The notes under the pieces are model-generated. The model saw only the letters and a program-made list of their open reading frames with translations, did not search any database and was not told where the DNA came from. Source: Syntrophaceae bacterium UBA2280 (lineage in GTDB: Bacteria; Desulfobacterota; Syntrophia; Syntrophales; Smithellaceae). Taken from it: DNA of 64,000 nucleotides. Positions 8,869 through 16,801 of the stretch are shown one piece after another. Where the stretch lies: NCBI GenBank assembly GCA_002347685.1, contig DDWS01000059.1, positions 54,169 to 118,168 on the forward strand, given 5' to 3'. Both the position numbers and the translations under genes were made by a program. Numbering within the stretch: the first letter of the stretch is position 1; each line of letters opens with the position of its first letter.

Positions 8869-9426
8869 TCAGTTCGTTTGAATAATCGCGAGCAGGTGCT
8901 TTTCAATTTCATCTTTTGGCAGCGCGCCGACCAGCCGTTCGACGAGTTTGCCTTCCCGGAAAAGAAGCATGGTGGGAATGCTGCGGATGCCATATTGTGA
9001 GGCCGTAGCCGGGTTTTCATCCACGTTGAGTTTGACCACTTTCACCCCGTTGGCGTAATCCGTTGCCAGCTCATCGATAATCGGCCCAAGTGTCTTACAG
9101 GGGCCGCACCACGGCGCCCAGCAATCGACCAGAACGGACGCGTCTGCCGTCAGGACCTCGCGGGCGAAGGAATCATCGGTCACATCAACCGGTTTAATGT
9201 TTTGCGACCGGATCACCAGCGGTTCTTTGCATTTGCCGCATAGCGGTTTCTGGTTCAGACGTTCTTCCGGCATGCGGTTTTTCGTACCGCATTTCAGGCA
9301 GCGTATGATCAGATCATCCAGTGGCGCGTGGCAACTGCCACAGGCGGGACGGCCTGAGAATTTCTGTTTCGGGATGCGGTTTTTCGTACCGCAGGTAAGG
9401 CAGCGTATGATGATATGATCCGGCAT
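8869..9426 (-). CDS. Thioredoxin with two N-terminal zinc ribbons
   Basis: The 185-residue protein joins two tandem four-cysteine modules to a thioredoxin fold. Module 1 (residues 8-36) is RCLTCGTKNRIP...ACGSCHAPL; module 2 (41-70) is RCLKCGTKNRMP...LCGKCKEPL. The thioredoxin domain (about 80-183) has the active site WAPWCGPCKTLGP and the cis-proline loop RSIPTMLLF. It is a cytosolic disulfide reductase of the thioredoxin-2 (TrxC) kind, where a zinc ribbon tunes redox potential. TrxC normally has one ribbon; the doubled copy is unusual. It lies just upstream of the Nudix gene in the same direction. Confidence 0.9.
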   Translation of the reverse strand: MPDHIIIRCLTCGTKNRIPKQKFSGRPACGSCHAPLDDLIIRCLKCGTKNRMPEERLNQKPLCGKCKEPLVIRSQNIKPVDVTDDSFAREVLTADASVLVDCWAPWCGPCKTLGPIIDELATDYANGVKVVKLNVDENPATASQYGIRSIPTMLLFREGKLVERLVGALPKDEIEKHLLAIIQTN

Positions 9427-9480
9427 AAAACATCCTCATAGTTTGCAGGCATTATCTCTTTTTTTAAATTAAAAGGCAAA

Positions 9481-9963
9481 TTATATCGCTACGCTGACGG
9501 AAACCGGATTGAGAAGGCGGATCAACTCTGCGGGGCTCAGCCGCGCCAGCAGACCGCGGGAACCTGCATTGATCAGAATATCCGGCAGCTCAGCGATGGT
9601 ATTTTCCATATAAACCGGCAACGGTTTTTTTGTGCCAAAAGGAGACGTCCCGCCCACCAGATACCCCGTATGTTTATGAGCGATCTGAGGTTTGCAGGGT
9701 GAAATGGTCTTGACACCCAGTATCCGGGCCAGAGCTTTTGTCGAAACCTCTTTGTCCCCGTGCATCAGGACAATCAGGGGCTGGCCGGTTTCATCTTCCA
9801 TAACAAGCGTTTTAATGACACAATGTTCATCAACGCCGAGCTTTTGAGCGGAAACCCGGGTTCCCCCTTTTTCCTCATACGTATATGGGTGAAGGGAAAA
9901 ATCCGCTCCTTTCGCCTTCAGGGCCAGTATGGCCGGTGTGGTCGGTATTTTTGCTGTCGACAT
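9481..9963 (-). CDS. ybaK: YbaK/EbsC-type Cys-tRNA(Pro) deacylase
   Basis: YbaK proteins hydrolyse Cys-tRNA(Pro) formed by mistake by prolyl-tRNA synthetase. The 160-residue protein matches in length and motifs: TPAILALKAKG near the N-terminus, VIKTLVM with the key lysine, HGDKEVSTKALARILG, and the GYLVGGTSPFG loop shared by the family. The end reads INAGSRGLLARLSPAEL. ATG 9963 gives the canonical MSTAKIPTTPA start; an upstream ATG at 10023 would overlap lysA's 3' region and adds unrelated residues. It follows lysA on the same strand with an 82-base gap. Confidence 0.9.
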   Translation of the reverse strand: MSTAKIPTTPAILALKAKGADFSLHPYTYEEKGGTRVSAQKLGVDEHCVIKTLVMEDETGQPLIVLMHGDKEVSTKALARILGVKTISPCKPQIAHKHTGYLVGGTSPFGTKKPLPVYMENTIAELPDILINAGSRGLLARLSPAELIRLLNPVSVSVAI

Positions 9964-10045
9964 GCGAACAATATAATGACGCTTGATTTGAAAGGCAATG
10001 GGCAAAAAATGAAGATCGCACATGGAGCCTTCAGAACGCTACCCT

Positions 10046-11311
10046 TTACACTTCAAAAGACTTCAATCCCTTGAAATCCAGGGTGGCGAAGTAGTCTTTG
10101 ACTGTTTCCGCACGGCGGATCTGGATGACGGAACCGTCTTCGCGAAGAAGCAACTCAGCGCAACGCAGCTTGCCGTTGTAATTGAATCCCATCGCAGAGC
10201 CGTGCGCACCTGTGTCATGAATGACCACCGTATCTCCGGGCACTAGTTCAGGCAGCATGCGGTCAATGGCAAATTTGTCGTTGTTTTCGCACAGGGAGCC
10301 GGTCACATCATACATCACCTCTTGGGGGCGCTTTTCCTTTCCTACAACGGTGATATGATGATAGGCGCCGTAAAGAGCCGGGCGCATAAGGTTGGCCATG
10401 CAGGCGTCGAGTCCGGCGAACTTTTTATATGTGTCCTTGATGTGCAGCACTTTGGAAACGAGATAGCCATAGGGGCCGGTGATGTATCGGCCGCACTCTG
10501 TGAAAAGTTTAAGAGGCGACAAGCCGTTCGCGTCGATGATCTGTTCGAATTTTTTCCGGATGCCGAGGTTCATCAACTGCAAATCAATGCTTTCCTGTTC
10601 AGGCCGGTAGGGAATGCCGACGCCTCCGCTGAGATTGGCGAATTCAAAGCGGATGTTCAGAGCGCGGGAGAGGTCAACGATCAGACGAAAAAGAATATCC
10701 GCCGTTTCAATAAAGTAATGCGGGTCCAATTCATTGGAGGCCACCATCGTGTGAATACCGAAACGCTTTACGCCTTTGTCGCGACAGAGGTGATAGCCTT
10801 CAAATAACTGATCCCGCGTAAAACCATATTTGGCCTCTTCGGGATGGCCGATGATCACATTGCCTTTTTTCAGAGGCCCCGGATTGTACCGCAAGCAGAT
10901 GACTTCCGGCAGGCCAGCGTGTTTTTCCAGATAGGGAATATGTGAAATGTCGTCGAGGTTGATGACGGCTTTCAACTTTTTTGCCGCGATAAATTCTTCC
11001 GCCGGAGTGTCATTGGAAGAAAACATGATGTCTTCTCCGACAATGCCGGTTTTTTCAGACAGCGCCAGTTCCGCAAGAGAGCTGCAATCGGTGCCAAACC
11101 CCTCGGATTGAAGAATTTTCATGATATAGGGATTGGGGCAGGCTTTGACAGCGAAAAATTCCTTGAATCCCTTGTTCCAGGAAAAAGCTTTTTTAAAGTC
11201 CCGGGCGTTTTTCCGGATAGCCTTTTCATCGTAGATATGAAAGGGCGTCGGCCAGGTTTCCGTTATTTTTTCAATCTGTTTCTTTGTAAACGGCAGAAGC
11301 TTTGGTGTCAT
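10046..11311 (-). CDS. lysA: Diaminopimelate decarboxylase
   Basis: LysA converts meso-diaminopimelate to L-lysine with pyridoxal phosphate. The 421-residue protein has the PLP lysine in FFAVKACPNPYIMKIL, the glycine-rich phosphate loop NLSGGVGIPY, TECGRYITGPYG, the CENNDKFAIDRMLP substrate loop with its Cys-Glu pair, and the HDTGAHG segment. The HTMVASN and KDYFATLDF motifs mark the variant common in clostridia and some anaerobes. GGGAGAAAG upstream supports ATG 11311. Its place downstream of the kamA/GNAT operon on the same strand is suggestive: it supplies lysine, the substrate of KamA. Other PLP fold-III decarboxylases are less likely. Confidence 0.92.
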   Translation of the reverse strand: MTPKLLPFTKKQIEKITETWPTPFHIYDEKAIRKNARDFKKAFSWNKGFKEFFAVKACPNPYIMKILQSEGFGTDCSSLAELALSEKTGIVGEDIMFSSNDTPAEEFIAAKKLKAVINLDDISHIPYLEKHAGLPEVICLRYNPGPLKKGNVIIGHPEEAKYGFTRDQLFEGYHLCRDKGVKRFGIHTMVASNELDPHYFIETADILFRLIVDLSRALNIRFEFANLSGGVGIPYRPEQESIDLQLMNLGIRKKFEQIIDANGLSPLKLFTECGRYITGPYGYLVSKVLHIKDTYKKFAGLDACMANLMRPALYGAYHHITVVGKEKRPQEVMYDVTGSLCENNDKFAIDRMLPELVPGDTVVIHDTGAHGSAMGFNYNGKLRCAELLLREDGSVIQIRRAETVKDYFATLDFKGLKSFEV

Positions 11312-11439
11312 GCGCGTCTTTCTCCCGGATAATCTTGGCTGCAGTCCTGATGCGAATGCACGACAAGGGCATTTACTAGGGTTTTTTAAGGCAAAAAAAG
11401 AAAATTAGCAACCGAATTTTGTCCGCCTGAAAAAAAGGG

Positions 11440-11934
11440 CTACTTAATGGTTTTTGTGTATATGATTTTGCTGTCGCCGGGCGCGTAAAAGTTTTGGAGA
11501 ACAGCCTGAGGCTGATAGCCGCAGCTTTCATAAAAACGGTGTGTCGGTTCATATTGCGTCCGAGAGGAGGTTTCAGCGTAGATATTCAAACCGCCGGCCG
11601 TCAAAATGAGATGTTCGGTTTTAGTGAGGAGGGCTTTTCCAAGGCCCTTTTTGCGCATGGATTCAGAAACGGCAATCCAGTAAAGATCATAACTGCCGGC
11701 CGTTGCGGGTATCGGGCCGTAGCAGGTATAGCCGACCACCTGCCCGCCGCTTTCCGCCAGAAGAAATTCATAGGCGCTTTGTTTGCCGTGCGAAAGGCGG
11801 TCTGAAGCCAGCTCACGGGCGATGTCGATTTCCGCCGGGGAAAAAAATCCGCTGGAGCGGACAATGCTTTCAATCGCGTCGAGGTCGTCGGGCCTGATTT
11901 CCTGTCGATAGAGGGTCTGTTTCATCGGATTCAT
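11440..11934 (-). CDS. GNAT-family N-acetyltransferase
   Basis: The 164-residue protein is a single GNAT domain. It shows YDLYWIAVSESMRKKGLGKALL, the acetyl-CoA pyrophosphate loop (R/Q-x-x-G-x-G/A), and NIYAETSSRTQYEPTHRFYESCGY near the end, a pattern seen in small-molecule acetyltransferases. Its start overlaps the stop of the DUF486 gene by 4 bases (ATGA), making it the last gene of the kamA operon. Acetylation of beta-lysine or of a product built from it is an attractive idea, but the protein is shorter than the AblB enzymes of methanogens, so this is only inference. Confidence 0.82.
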   Translation of the reverse strand: MNPMKQTLYRQEIRPDDLDAIESIVRSSGFFSPAEIDIARELASDRLSHGKQSAYEFLLAESGGQVVGYTCYGPIPATAGSYDLYWIAVSESMRKKGLGKALLTKTEHLILTAGGLNIYAETSSRTQYEPTHRFYESCGYQPQAVLQNFYAPGDSKIIYTKTIK

Positions 11935-12281
11935 CCGTTATGCGGCAAGCCGCCGCGAAAAATAAAGTAGACCGCGCCCACCATGCAAAGGGAAGCCCAC
12001 AGAAAGTCGAGTTTCAGCGGCTGTTTCATATAAAGGATGGCGAAACCGGCAAATACGATCATGGTGATGACTTCCTGGATAATCTTGAGCTGGCCTAAAG
12101 AGTAGTGTTCAAATCCGATGCGGTTGGCCGGCACTTGAAGGACATATTCAAAAAAGGCGATCCCCCAGCTGATCATGATGACAAAAAACAGGGGTTTGCT
12201 GTTGAGGTGCTTCAAATGGCCGTACCAGGCAAAGGTCATGAAAAGATTGGAAAAGAAAAGCAATGCCAGCGGTTTTAACAC
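11931..12281 (-). CDS. DUF486/DMT-type small membrane protein
   Basis: A 116-residue protein with four predicted membrane helices (about 4-22, 32-50, 68-88 and 92-110). The pattern LALLFFSNLFMTFAWYGHLK near the N-terminus and ISWGIAFFEYVLQVPANRIG in the middle identify the DUF486 family, which is related to small drug/metabolite transporters. No substrate is known for the family. It lies between the ATP-grasp and GNAT genes with a 14-base gap on one side and a 4-base overlap on the other, so it may export the operon's product. Confidence 0.85.
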   Translation of the reverse strand: MLKPLALLFFSNLFMTFAWYGHLKHLNSKPLFFVIMISWGIAFFEYVLQVPANRIGFEHYSLGQLKIIQEVITMIVFAGFAILYMKQPLKLDFLWASLCMVGAVYFIFRGGLPHNG

Positions 12282-12295
12282 AAAACGTATTCCTC

Positions 12296-13282
12296 CTACT
12301 TCCTTCCTGCATCTTGAAGGATGGCGTCAATCGCTTCCGGATAGGGGATGGATGTCCGCTCCAGTGCGGCCGCGAATCCCGCGTCTTCAGAAAGGCAGGG
12401 GTTGGCGTTGATTTCCAGCACCCAGGGTTGCCCGTTGTGATCGACACGAAAATCGACGCGAGCGTAACCACGCAGACCGAAAAGGTTCCAGCAGTGAAGC
12501 GCGATCTGCTTCAATCTATCCACCAGCGATTCATCTGACGATGAAATCTCAAGGGTTCGCATGGTGTTGTCGTACTCAAAAGAATCCTCGACCCACTTGG
12601 CGCGGTAATCGAGCAGTTTCAATTTGTCTTTGGGGTAATCCAGAAAAAGCATTTCCGCGGCAGGTAAAACCTGCACGCCCTGTTTTGTAGCCAAAAGCGC
12701 AATGTTGAATTCGCGGCCGTCAATATAGGCCTCAGCGAAACATTCCGCCTTGAGCTTGCTTTTGCGGTTTTGCAACGCGACAAGAAGGGTTTCGGCATTC
12801 AGAGTATGAATGATGGATTCGTCATCGAGCCCCACCGAAGCGTCTTCCCAGGCGGCCTTGATCAGAAAGGTATCGTTTTCGGCCAGGCCGGTTGACTTGC
12901 CGTCGGCGGTCATCCAGGCAGGGGTGGCAATGCCGGCGGTATGCAGAATCTGCTTCGTCAGAGGTTTGTTCGATGTCAGAAACATGGCATCGGTCCGGCA
13001 GCCCGTGTAGGGGATCCTTAGAAAATCGAGCAGGGCGGTCGCAAAGTAAATCATCGAACCGGTGCCGGCCAGCGTCTCCACAAGATTAAAGACAACATCA
13101 GGTTGAAGAGCCCGGAGCCTGGATATCGTTGCATTGAGATCAAGGACAAACGGCAGAAGGGTTGGCCGATAGCCCAGGTGCCGCATGGCTGCGGCGATGG
13201 TGTCGGCCTGCCTCAGGCAATCGAGTTCGTCTTCGCCTGCGTCCGGGGCCACATCCGTGTGCAGAATAACAATATGATTCAT
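12296..13282 (-). CDS. ATP-grasp ligase, D-Ala-D-Ala ligase superfamily (copy 2)
   Basis: The 328-residue protein has the ATP-grasp layout of D-Ala-D-Ala ligases. The N-terminal domain includes DVVFNLVETLAGTGSMIYFATALLDF and IPYTGC. The ATP-binding lobe carries FLIKAAWEDASVGL and GREFNIALL, and RVDFRVDHNG..WVLEINANPCLS holds the Mg2+ ligands. It differs from true Ddl in the substrate region, where the EGxxGEDG of Ddl reads VETLAGTGS. ATG 13282 follows the upstream gene's stop by one base; an ATG at 13297 would overlap it by 14. A peptide-type ligase acting on an amino acid other than D-Ala is likely. Confidence 0.85.
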   Translation of the reverse strand: MNHIVILHTDVAPDAGEDELDCLRQADTIAAAMRHLGYRPTLLPFVLDLNATISRLRALQPDVVFNLVETLAGTGSMIYFATALLDFLRIPYTGCRTDAMFLTSNKPLTKQILHTAGIATPAWMTADGKSTGLAENDTFLIKAAWEDASVGLDDESIIHTLNAETLLVALQNRKSKLKAECFAEAYIDGREFNIALLATKQGVQVLPAAEMLFLDYPKDKLKLLDYRAKWVEDSFEYDNTMRTLEISSSDESLVDRLKQIALHCWNLFGLRGYARVDFRVDHNGQPWVLEINANPCLSEDAGFAAALERTSIPYPEAIDAILQDAGRK

Positions 13283-13283
13283 G

Positions 13284-14327
13284 TCAGCTCTTTTCATCCG
13301 GCAGTCGAAGCCCGGCCCTCTCCAACGCGGAATTTAGAATATCCGTAATGAGCCTGTCGTAGGAAACACCCGCGAGCCTGCACAAAATGGGCAGGTCCGA
13401 ACGCACCGGATTCAGGCCGGCCAGCGAATTGACTTCTATGAAATTCGGAAACCCCGAGGCGTCGGACCGCAGATCAATGCGACCCCCATCTTTCAAACCA
13501 AGCCCGCGCCAGGCGGCAAGAGCGATTTTCTGAGCCGTCCGGGCTTCGAGGTCATCAGCCAGAGCATACTGAACCTTTTGTTCATAATTCTCCTTGTTCT
13601 CATAGGAGTAGGCATGCAGTTCAGCGTCCGAATTGAGAATGACTTCCATCGCGCCAAGGACCTTCGCGTTGGGGCCCGTGCCGACAATGCCCACTGTAAA
13701 TTCACGTCCGGGCAGATAGGTTTCCACAAGCACCGGCTGCCCGAATGCTTTTAAAAGGCCCAGGCAGACTTCCTTCAGGTCCGTGGGGTTGTCAATCCAG
13801 GACAGAGACGTCACTCCCTTGCCCGTTCCTTCCGCGACGGGTTTGGCAAAAAGGGGGTAGGGAAGGCATACGTGGTTAACCTCGTCCGGATCGGAAATCA
13901 CGGCAAAGTCCGGAGTGGGGATGCCCAGATCACGTACGACATGCTTGGTCATTCCTTTATGCAGGGTCAACGCCTGTCCGAGCGCATCGGAAAAGGTGTA
14001 GGGGATTCTGTAGGCGTCGAGAAGCGCGGGAACCTGTGCTTCCCGACCGAATCCATACAGACCTTCGGCGATGTTGAAAACCAAATCCCAGCGATCGCCC
14101 GCAGCCAGCCGGCCGGTCAGCGACTTGATATGGCCGATGCGGTCCGTGCGGAAGCCGTTTTTTAAAATAACGCCTTCAATAGCCTCGATGGTATCGGGCT
14201 TATCGAATTCGGCGGTTTCTTCGAGGCTGTATCCGTCCTTTAGATAATCTTCACGCAGGTCATACGTCAATCCAATGACGGCAGGTCGTTGGGAACATTC
14301 TGGTGTGCCTTTAGAGTTGCCGGACAT
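13284..14327 (-). CDS. ATP-grasp ligase, D-Ala-D-Ala ligase superfamily (copy 1)
   Basis: This 347-residue enzyme also has the D-Ala-D-Ala ligase fold: DLVFNIAEGLYGFGREAQVP and IPYTFSD in the N-terminal lobes, LFAKPVAEGTGKGV as the ATP-binding loop, GREFTVGIVG, and RIDLRSDASGFPNFIEVNSLAGLNP with Mg2+ ligands. It is only distantly similar to its neighbour, so the pair arose by old duplication or separate recruitment. It starts 9 bases after the kamA stop. Cell-wall ddl genes usually sit with mur or fts genes, which are absent here. The enzyme probably couples an amino acid (beta-lysine is a candidate) to a second carboxylate. Confidence 0.86.
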   Translation of the reverse strand: MSGNSKGTPECSQRPAVIGLTYDLREDYLKDGYSLEETAEFDKPDTIEAIEGVILKNGFRTDRIGHIKSLTGRLAAGDRWDLVFNIAEGLYGFGREAQVPALLDAYRIPYTFSDALGQALTLHKGMTKHVVRDLGIPTPDFAVISDPDEVNHVCLPYPLFAKPVAEGTGKGVTSLSWIDNPTDLKEVCLGLLKAFGQPVLVETYLPGREFTVGIVGTGPNAKVLGAMEVILNSDAELHAYSYENKENYEQKVQYALADDLEARTAQKIALAAWRGLGLKDGGRIDLRSDASGFPNFIEVNSLAGLNPVRSDLPILCRLAGVSYDRLITDILNSALERAGLRLPDEKS

Positions 14328-14336
14328 AGTTTGATC

Positions 14337-15647
14337 CTAGTGGATGTCCTTCGACTCGGCGGCATTGTCCGGGTACCGGAAGGTCCGGCCTTCGTAATTG
14401 CGCATCAGCAAGCCGTCAGGATCCCGGCCTATGGCATATTCAGGAAGAAGAGGAATCTTGCCGCCGCCGCCGGGGGCGTCCACCACGTAGGTTGGCACGG
14501 CGTAGCCGGTGGTATGGCCGCGCAGGCCCTGGATGATTTCCAAACCCTTGCTGATCGGCGTGCGGAAATGTGATGAGCCGGGAATCGGATCGCACTGGTA
14601 CAGATAGTAGGGGCGGACACGGATCTGCATAAGGCCATGCATAAGCCGTGTCATCGTGGCGACATTGTCATTAATGCCGGAAAGCAACACCGTCTGGCTG
14701 CCCAGCGGAATACCTGCATCGGCTAGACGAATGCAGGCGGTGCTCATTTCGGGCGTCAGCTCGTCGGGGTGTGTGACATGAATGCTCATCCAGAGAGGAT
14801 GGTATTTTTTGAGCATGGATGTCAAAGCAGGCGTAATACGCTGCGGCAAAACGGCCGGTGCCTTTGTGCCGATCCGGATGATCTCCACATGAGAAATCGC
14901 CTTGAGCCTGGAAAGCAGCCATTCCAGTTTATCATCTGTCAGCGTCAGGGGATCGCCGCCGGAGAGCAGGACGTCGCGAATATTCGTATTGGAGGCAATG
15001 TAGTCCAGCGCCCGTTCCCATTTGGCGGTGTCGATAAAGCACTGATGCTGCCTTCCAAAAATTCGGGAACGGGTGCAATAGCGGCAGTAGGTCGCGCAGA
15101 TGTCGGTGACCAAAAACAAGACGCGGTCGGGATAGCGGTGCACGATACCGGGCACGGGGGAATCAGCGTCTTCGCAAAGGGGGTCTTCTTCTTCACCTTT
15201 GGTGTGCAGGCATTCGTCGACCACAGGAACAACCGAGCGTCGGAGCGGCGCGGAAGGATCCAGGCCGGTGATCAGGCTGGCGTAATAGGGGGTGACCGCG
15301 AAGGGCAGATCACCCGACGGGTTCATCATCGCCTGACGTTCGTTGTCGGAAAGGCCAATGATCGCGTCGAGGGTATGCGCATCACGGATAGCGTTTTGCA
15401 GCTGCCAGCGCCAGTCAAACCATTCGATCCGGGTGATTTCGGGATAGAATACTTTTCTGAAGGCTTTGGCGCGCGGTGAATCCTTAAAGGGAAAATAAAG
15501 TCGTTCAGGCTTTGATTTTGCCGGGGAGGGTTGAGTGTTGTTTTCAGATGACGAAAAAAAATTCGTCACTTCATCGTGAGCCGCAACAAGACCGGGCATG
15601 GTACCGGGAGGTTCTGCGTCCTCATTAAACAGCGTTTCGTTTTCCAT
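14337..15647 (-). CDS. kamA: Lysine 2,3-aminomutase
   Basis: KamA converts L-lysine to L-beta-lysine with S-adenosylmethionine, a [4Fe-4S] cluster and PLP. The 436-residue protein has the radical-SAM motif CATYCRYC (Cys184, 188, 191). CDPIPGSSHFRT and VVDAPGGGGK supply the two aspartates that bind the lysine side chain in the known enzyme, and the PLP lysine. This favours lysine 2,3-aminomutase over EpmB. Residues 1-48 are an acidic, low-complexity extension. AAGGAG precedes ATG 15647. It is the first gene of a five-gene operon with two ATP-grasp ligases, a DUF486 protein and a GNAT enzyme. Confidence 0.92.
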   Translation of the reverse strand: MENETLFNEDAEPPGTMPGLVAAHDEVTNFFSSSENNTQPSPAKSKPERLYFPFKDSPRAKAFRKVFYPEITRIEWFDWRWQLQNAIRDAHTLDAIIGLSDNERQAMMNPSGDLPFAVTPYYASLITGLDPSAPLRRSVVPVVDECLHTKGEEEDPLCEDADSPVPGIVHRYPDRVLFLVTDICATYCRYCTRSRIFGRQHQCFIDTAKWERALDYIASNTNIRDVLLSGGDPLTLTDDKLEWLLSRLKAISHVEIIRIGTKAPAVLPQRITPALTSMLKKYHPLWMSIHVTHPDELTPEMSTACIRLADAGIPLGSQTVLLSGINDNVATMTRLMHGLMQIRVRPYYLYQCDPIPGSSHFRTPISKGLEIIQGLRGHTTGYAVPTYVVDAPGGGGKIPLLPEYAIGRDPDGLLMRNYEGRTFRYPDNAAESKDIH

Positions 15648-15679
15648 TTCGTCTCCTTTTAGGAAGTATCCTTTTCTTT

Positions 15680-15703
15680 AAAAAATAGCCGCGATTAAGC
15701 GGC
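15680..15703 (-). terminator. GC hairpin with T tract in the kamA leader
   Basis: On the minus strand, GCCGC-TTAATC-GCGGC (15703-15688) is followed by TA and six T residues (15685-15680). It lies between the putative kamA promoter and the kamA ribosome-binding site. The 5-bp stem is short, so it may be a weak terminator or attenuator, or a 5'-end stabiliser. No leader peptide is evident. Confidence 0.4.
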
Positions 15704-15717
15704 GTTATTAATTTTTG

Positions 15718-15745
15718 AATTTACGCAAGCTGTGAAATTTGTCAA
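15718..15745 (-). promoter_or_regulatory. Candidate sigma70 promoter of the kamA operon
   Basis: The 326 bases between kamA and mutM (15648-15973) hold no convincing gene; a short minus-strand frame at 15708-15962 has no recognisable features. On the minus strand a perfect -35 TTGACA (15745-15740) lies 16 bases before TAAATT (15723-15718), placing transcription start near 15711. The divergent mutM promoter must also lie in this gap, but I could not pick one out. Confidence 0.5.
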
Positions 15746-15973
15746 TAGATATTTTACTTTTTACGGCGAAAAACAAAAATAATTTCACCAAAAGTCTGTG
15801 CATCATCCGATTCAATCCACCAAATGCGTTTTTGCATGTTCGGAGTGAAAATTGATTGATCTCGAAGGCGAGATCCGTTAGAAGAAAAATCGACTTCCGG
15901 ATGATTGCAAGGCTTGAATATTCGAAGAGACGGCTGAGTGAAAGGAGAAGACGGATGGACAAGGAAAACGGAT

Positions 15974-16747
15974 ATGCCTGAATTGCCGGAAGTGGAAACC
16001 CTCTGCCGGCAGCTCAACGCGAAAATCACGGGCATGAAAATTCAAAAGGCGGATGTGATAGACAGAAAGCTTGCCGGGATGGACTCTGTCATGGGCACTT
16101 GCGTGCAGGCGGTCCGCCGCAGCGGTAAAACGATTGTCATGGTCCTGGATGACGGCAGAGCCATTGAGGTGCATTTGCGTATGACGGGGCGCCTGCTGTG
16201 GAACCCTTCTAAAACAAAATTTTCTCACAGCCGATGGCGGCTGCGTTTCGGAGAAGGTTTTGTCGATCTGGTAGATCCCAGGCGGTTTGCGACCGTCAAT
16301 GTCGGATCGATACAGCCAGACGAGGGAACGACGGATTTGCTCGTCGCATTTGACGAAAGAAATTTTCAGGCACGGCAGGCCAAAAGAAAGGTCAGCGTTA
16401 AAACACTCCTGATGGATTCGAAAGCCATTTCAGGCATCGGAAACATATACGCGTGCGAGATTCTTCACCGTGCGGGCGTGTCCCCTTTGCGAAAGGCGGA
16501 GGCGTTGACCGAAAGCGAATGGAAAAAAGTGTTCCGTCTGGCAAGGCGCATTTTAAAAAAGGGAATAGAAAATAGAGGGACTTCCGTATCCGACTGGTGC
16601 GACCTTTACGGATGCAAAGGGGAAAATCAACGCGAGCTTCGGGTTTACGGAAAGGAAGGAAAAATGTGCGGAGGTTGTGGTGGAACGATCAAGCGAATCC
16701 GTCAAGGTCAGAGAAGCACGTTTTATTGCACACGGTGTCAGAAGTAA
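15974..16747 (+). CDS. mutM: Formamidopyrimidine-DNA glycosylase
   Basis: MutM (Fpg) removes 8-oxoguanine and other oxidised purines and nicks the DNA. The 257-residue protein starts MPELPEVETL, in which the proline after the cleaved Met is the catalytic nucleophile and the next Glu is essential; this fixes ATG 15974, with AAGGA upstream. VHLRMTGRL, LVDPRRFATV, GIGNIYACEIL and the C-terminal zinc finger (CGGCGG...FYCTRCQK) are all present. It is divergently oriented from kamA and convergent with the dehydroquinate synthase II gene. Confidence 0.95.
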   Translation: MPELPEVETLCRQLNAKITGMKIQKADVIDRKLAGMDSVMGTCVQAVRRSGKTIVMVLDDGRAIEVHLRMTGRLLWNPSKTKFSHSRWRLRFGEGFVDLVDPRRFATVNVGSIQPDEGTTDLLVAFDERNFQARQAKRKVSVKTLLMDSKAISGIGNIYACEILHRAGVSPLRKAEALTESEWKKVFRLARRILKKGIENRGTSVSDWCDLYGCKGENQRELRVYGKEGKMCGGCGGTIKRIRQGQRSTFYCTRCQK

Positions 16748-16801
16748 TTCGCGGCCGTATCGACAGCGTTCGCACGGGAAACACCCGTGCCGGAGGAATC
16801 G

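Noticed and set aside
12296..14327. One or both ATP-grasp genes as the cell-wall D-Ala-D-Ala ligase
   Set aside because: There are two divergent copies in an operon with kamA and no mur or fts genes, and the substrate-site motifs differ from Ddl, so a separate role is more likely.
15708..15962. Small minus-strand frame between kamA and mutM
   Set aside because: It covers the putative kamA promoter, has no recognisable features and no ribosome-binding site.
16772..16790. Hairpin GCACGGG/CCCGTGC between mutM and the dehydroquinate synthase II gene as a terminator
   Set aside because: The stem is 7 bp and neither strand has a T tract after it.
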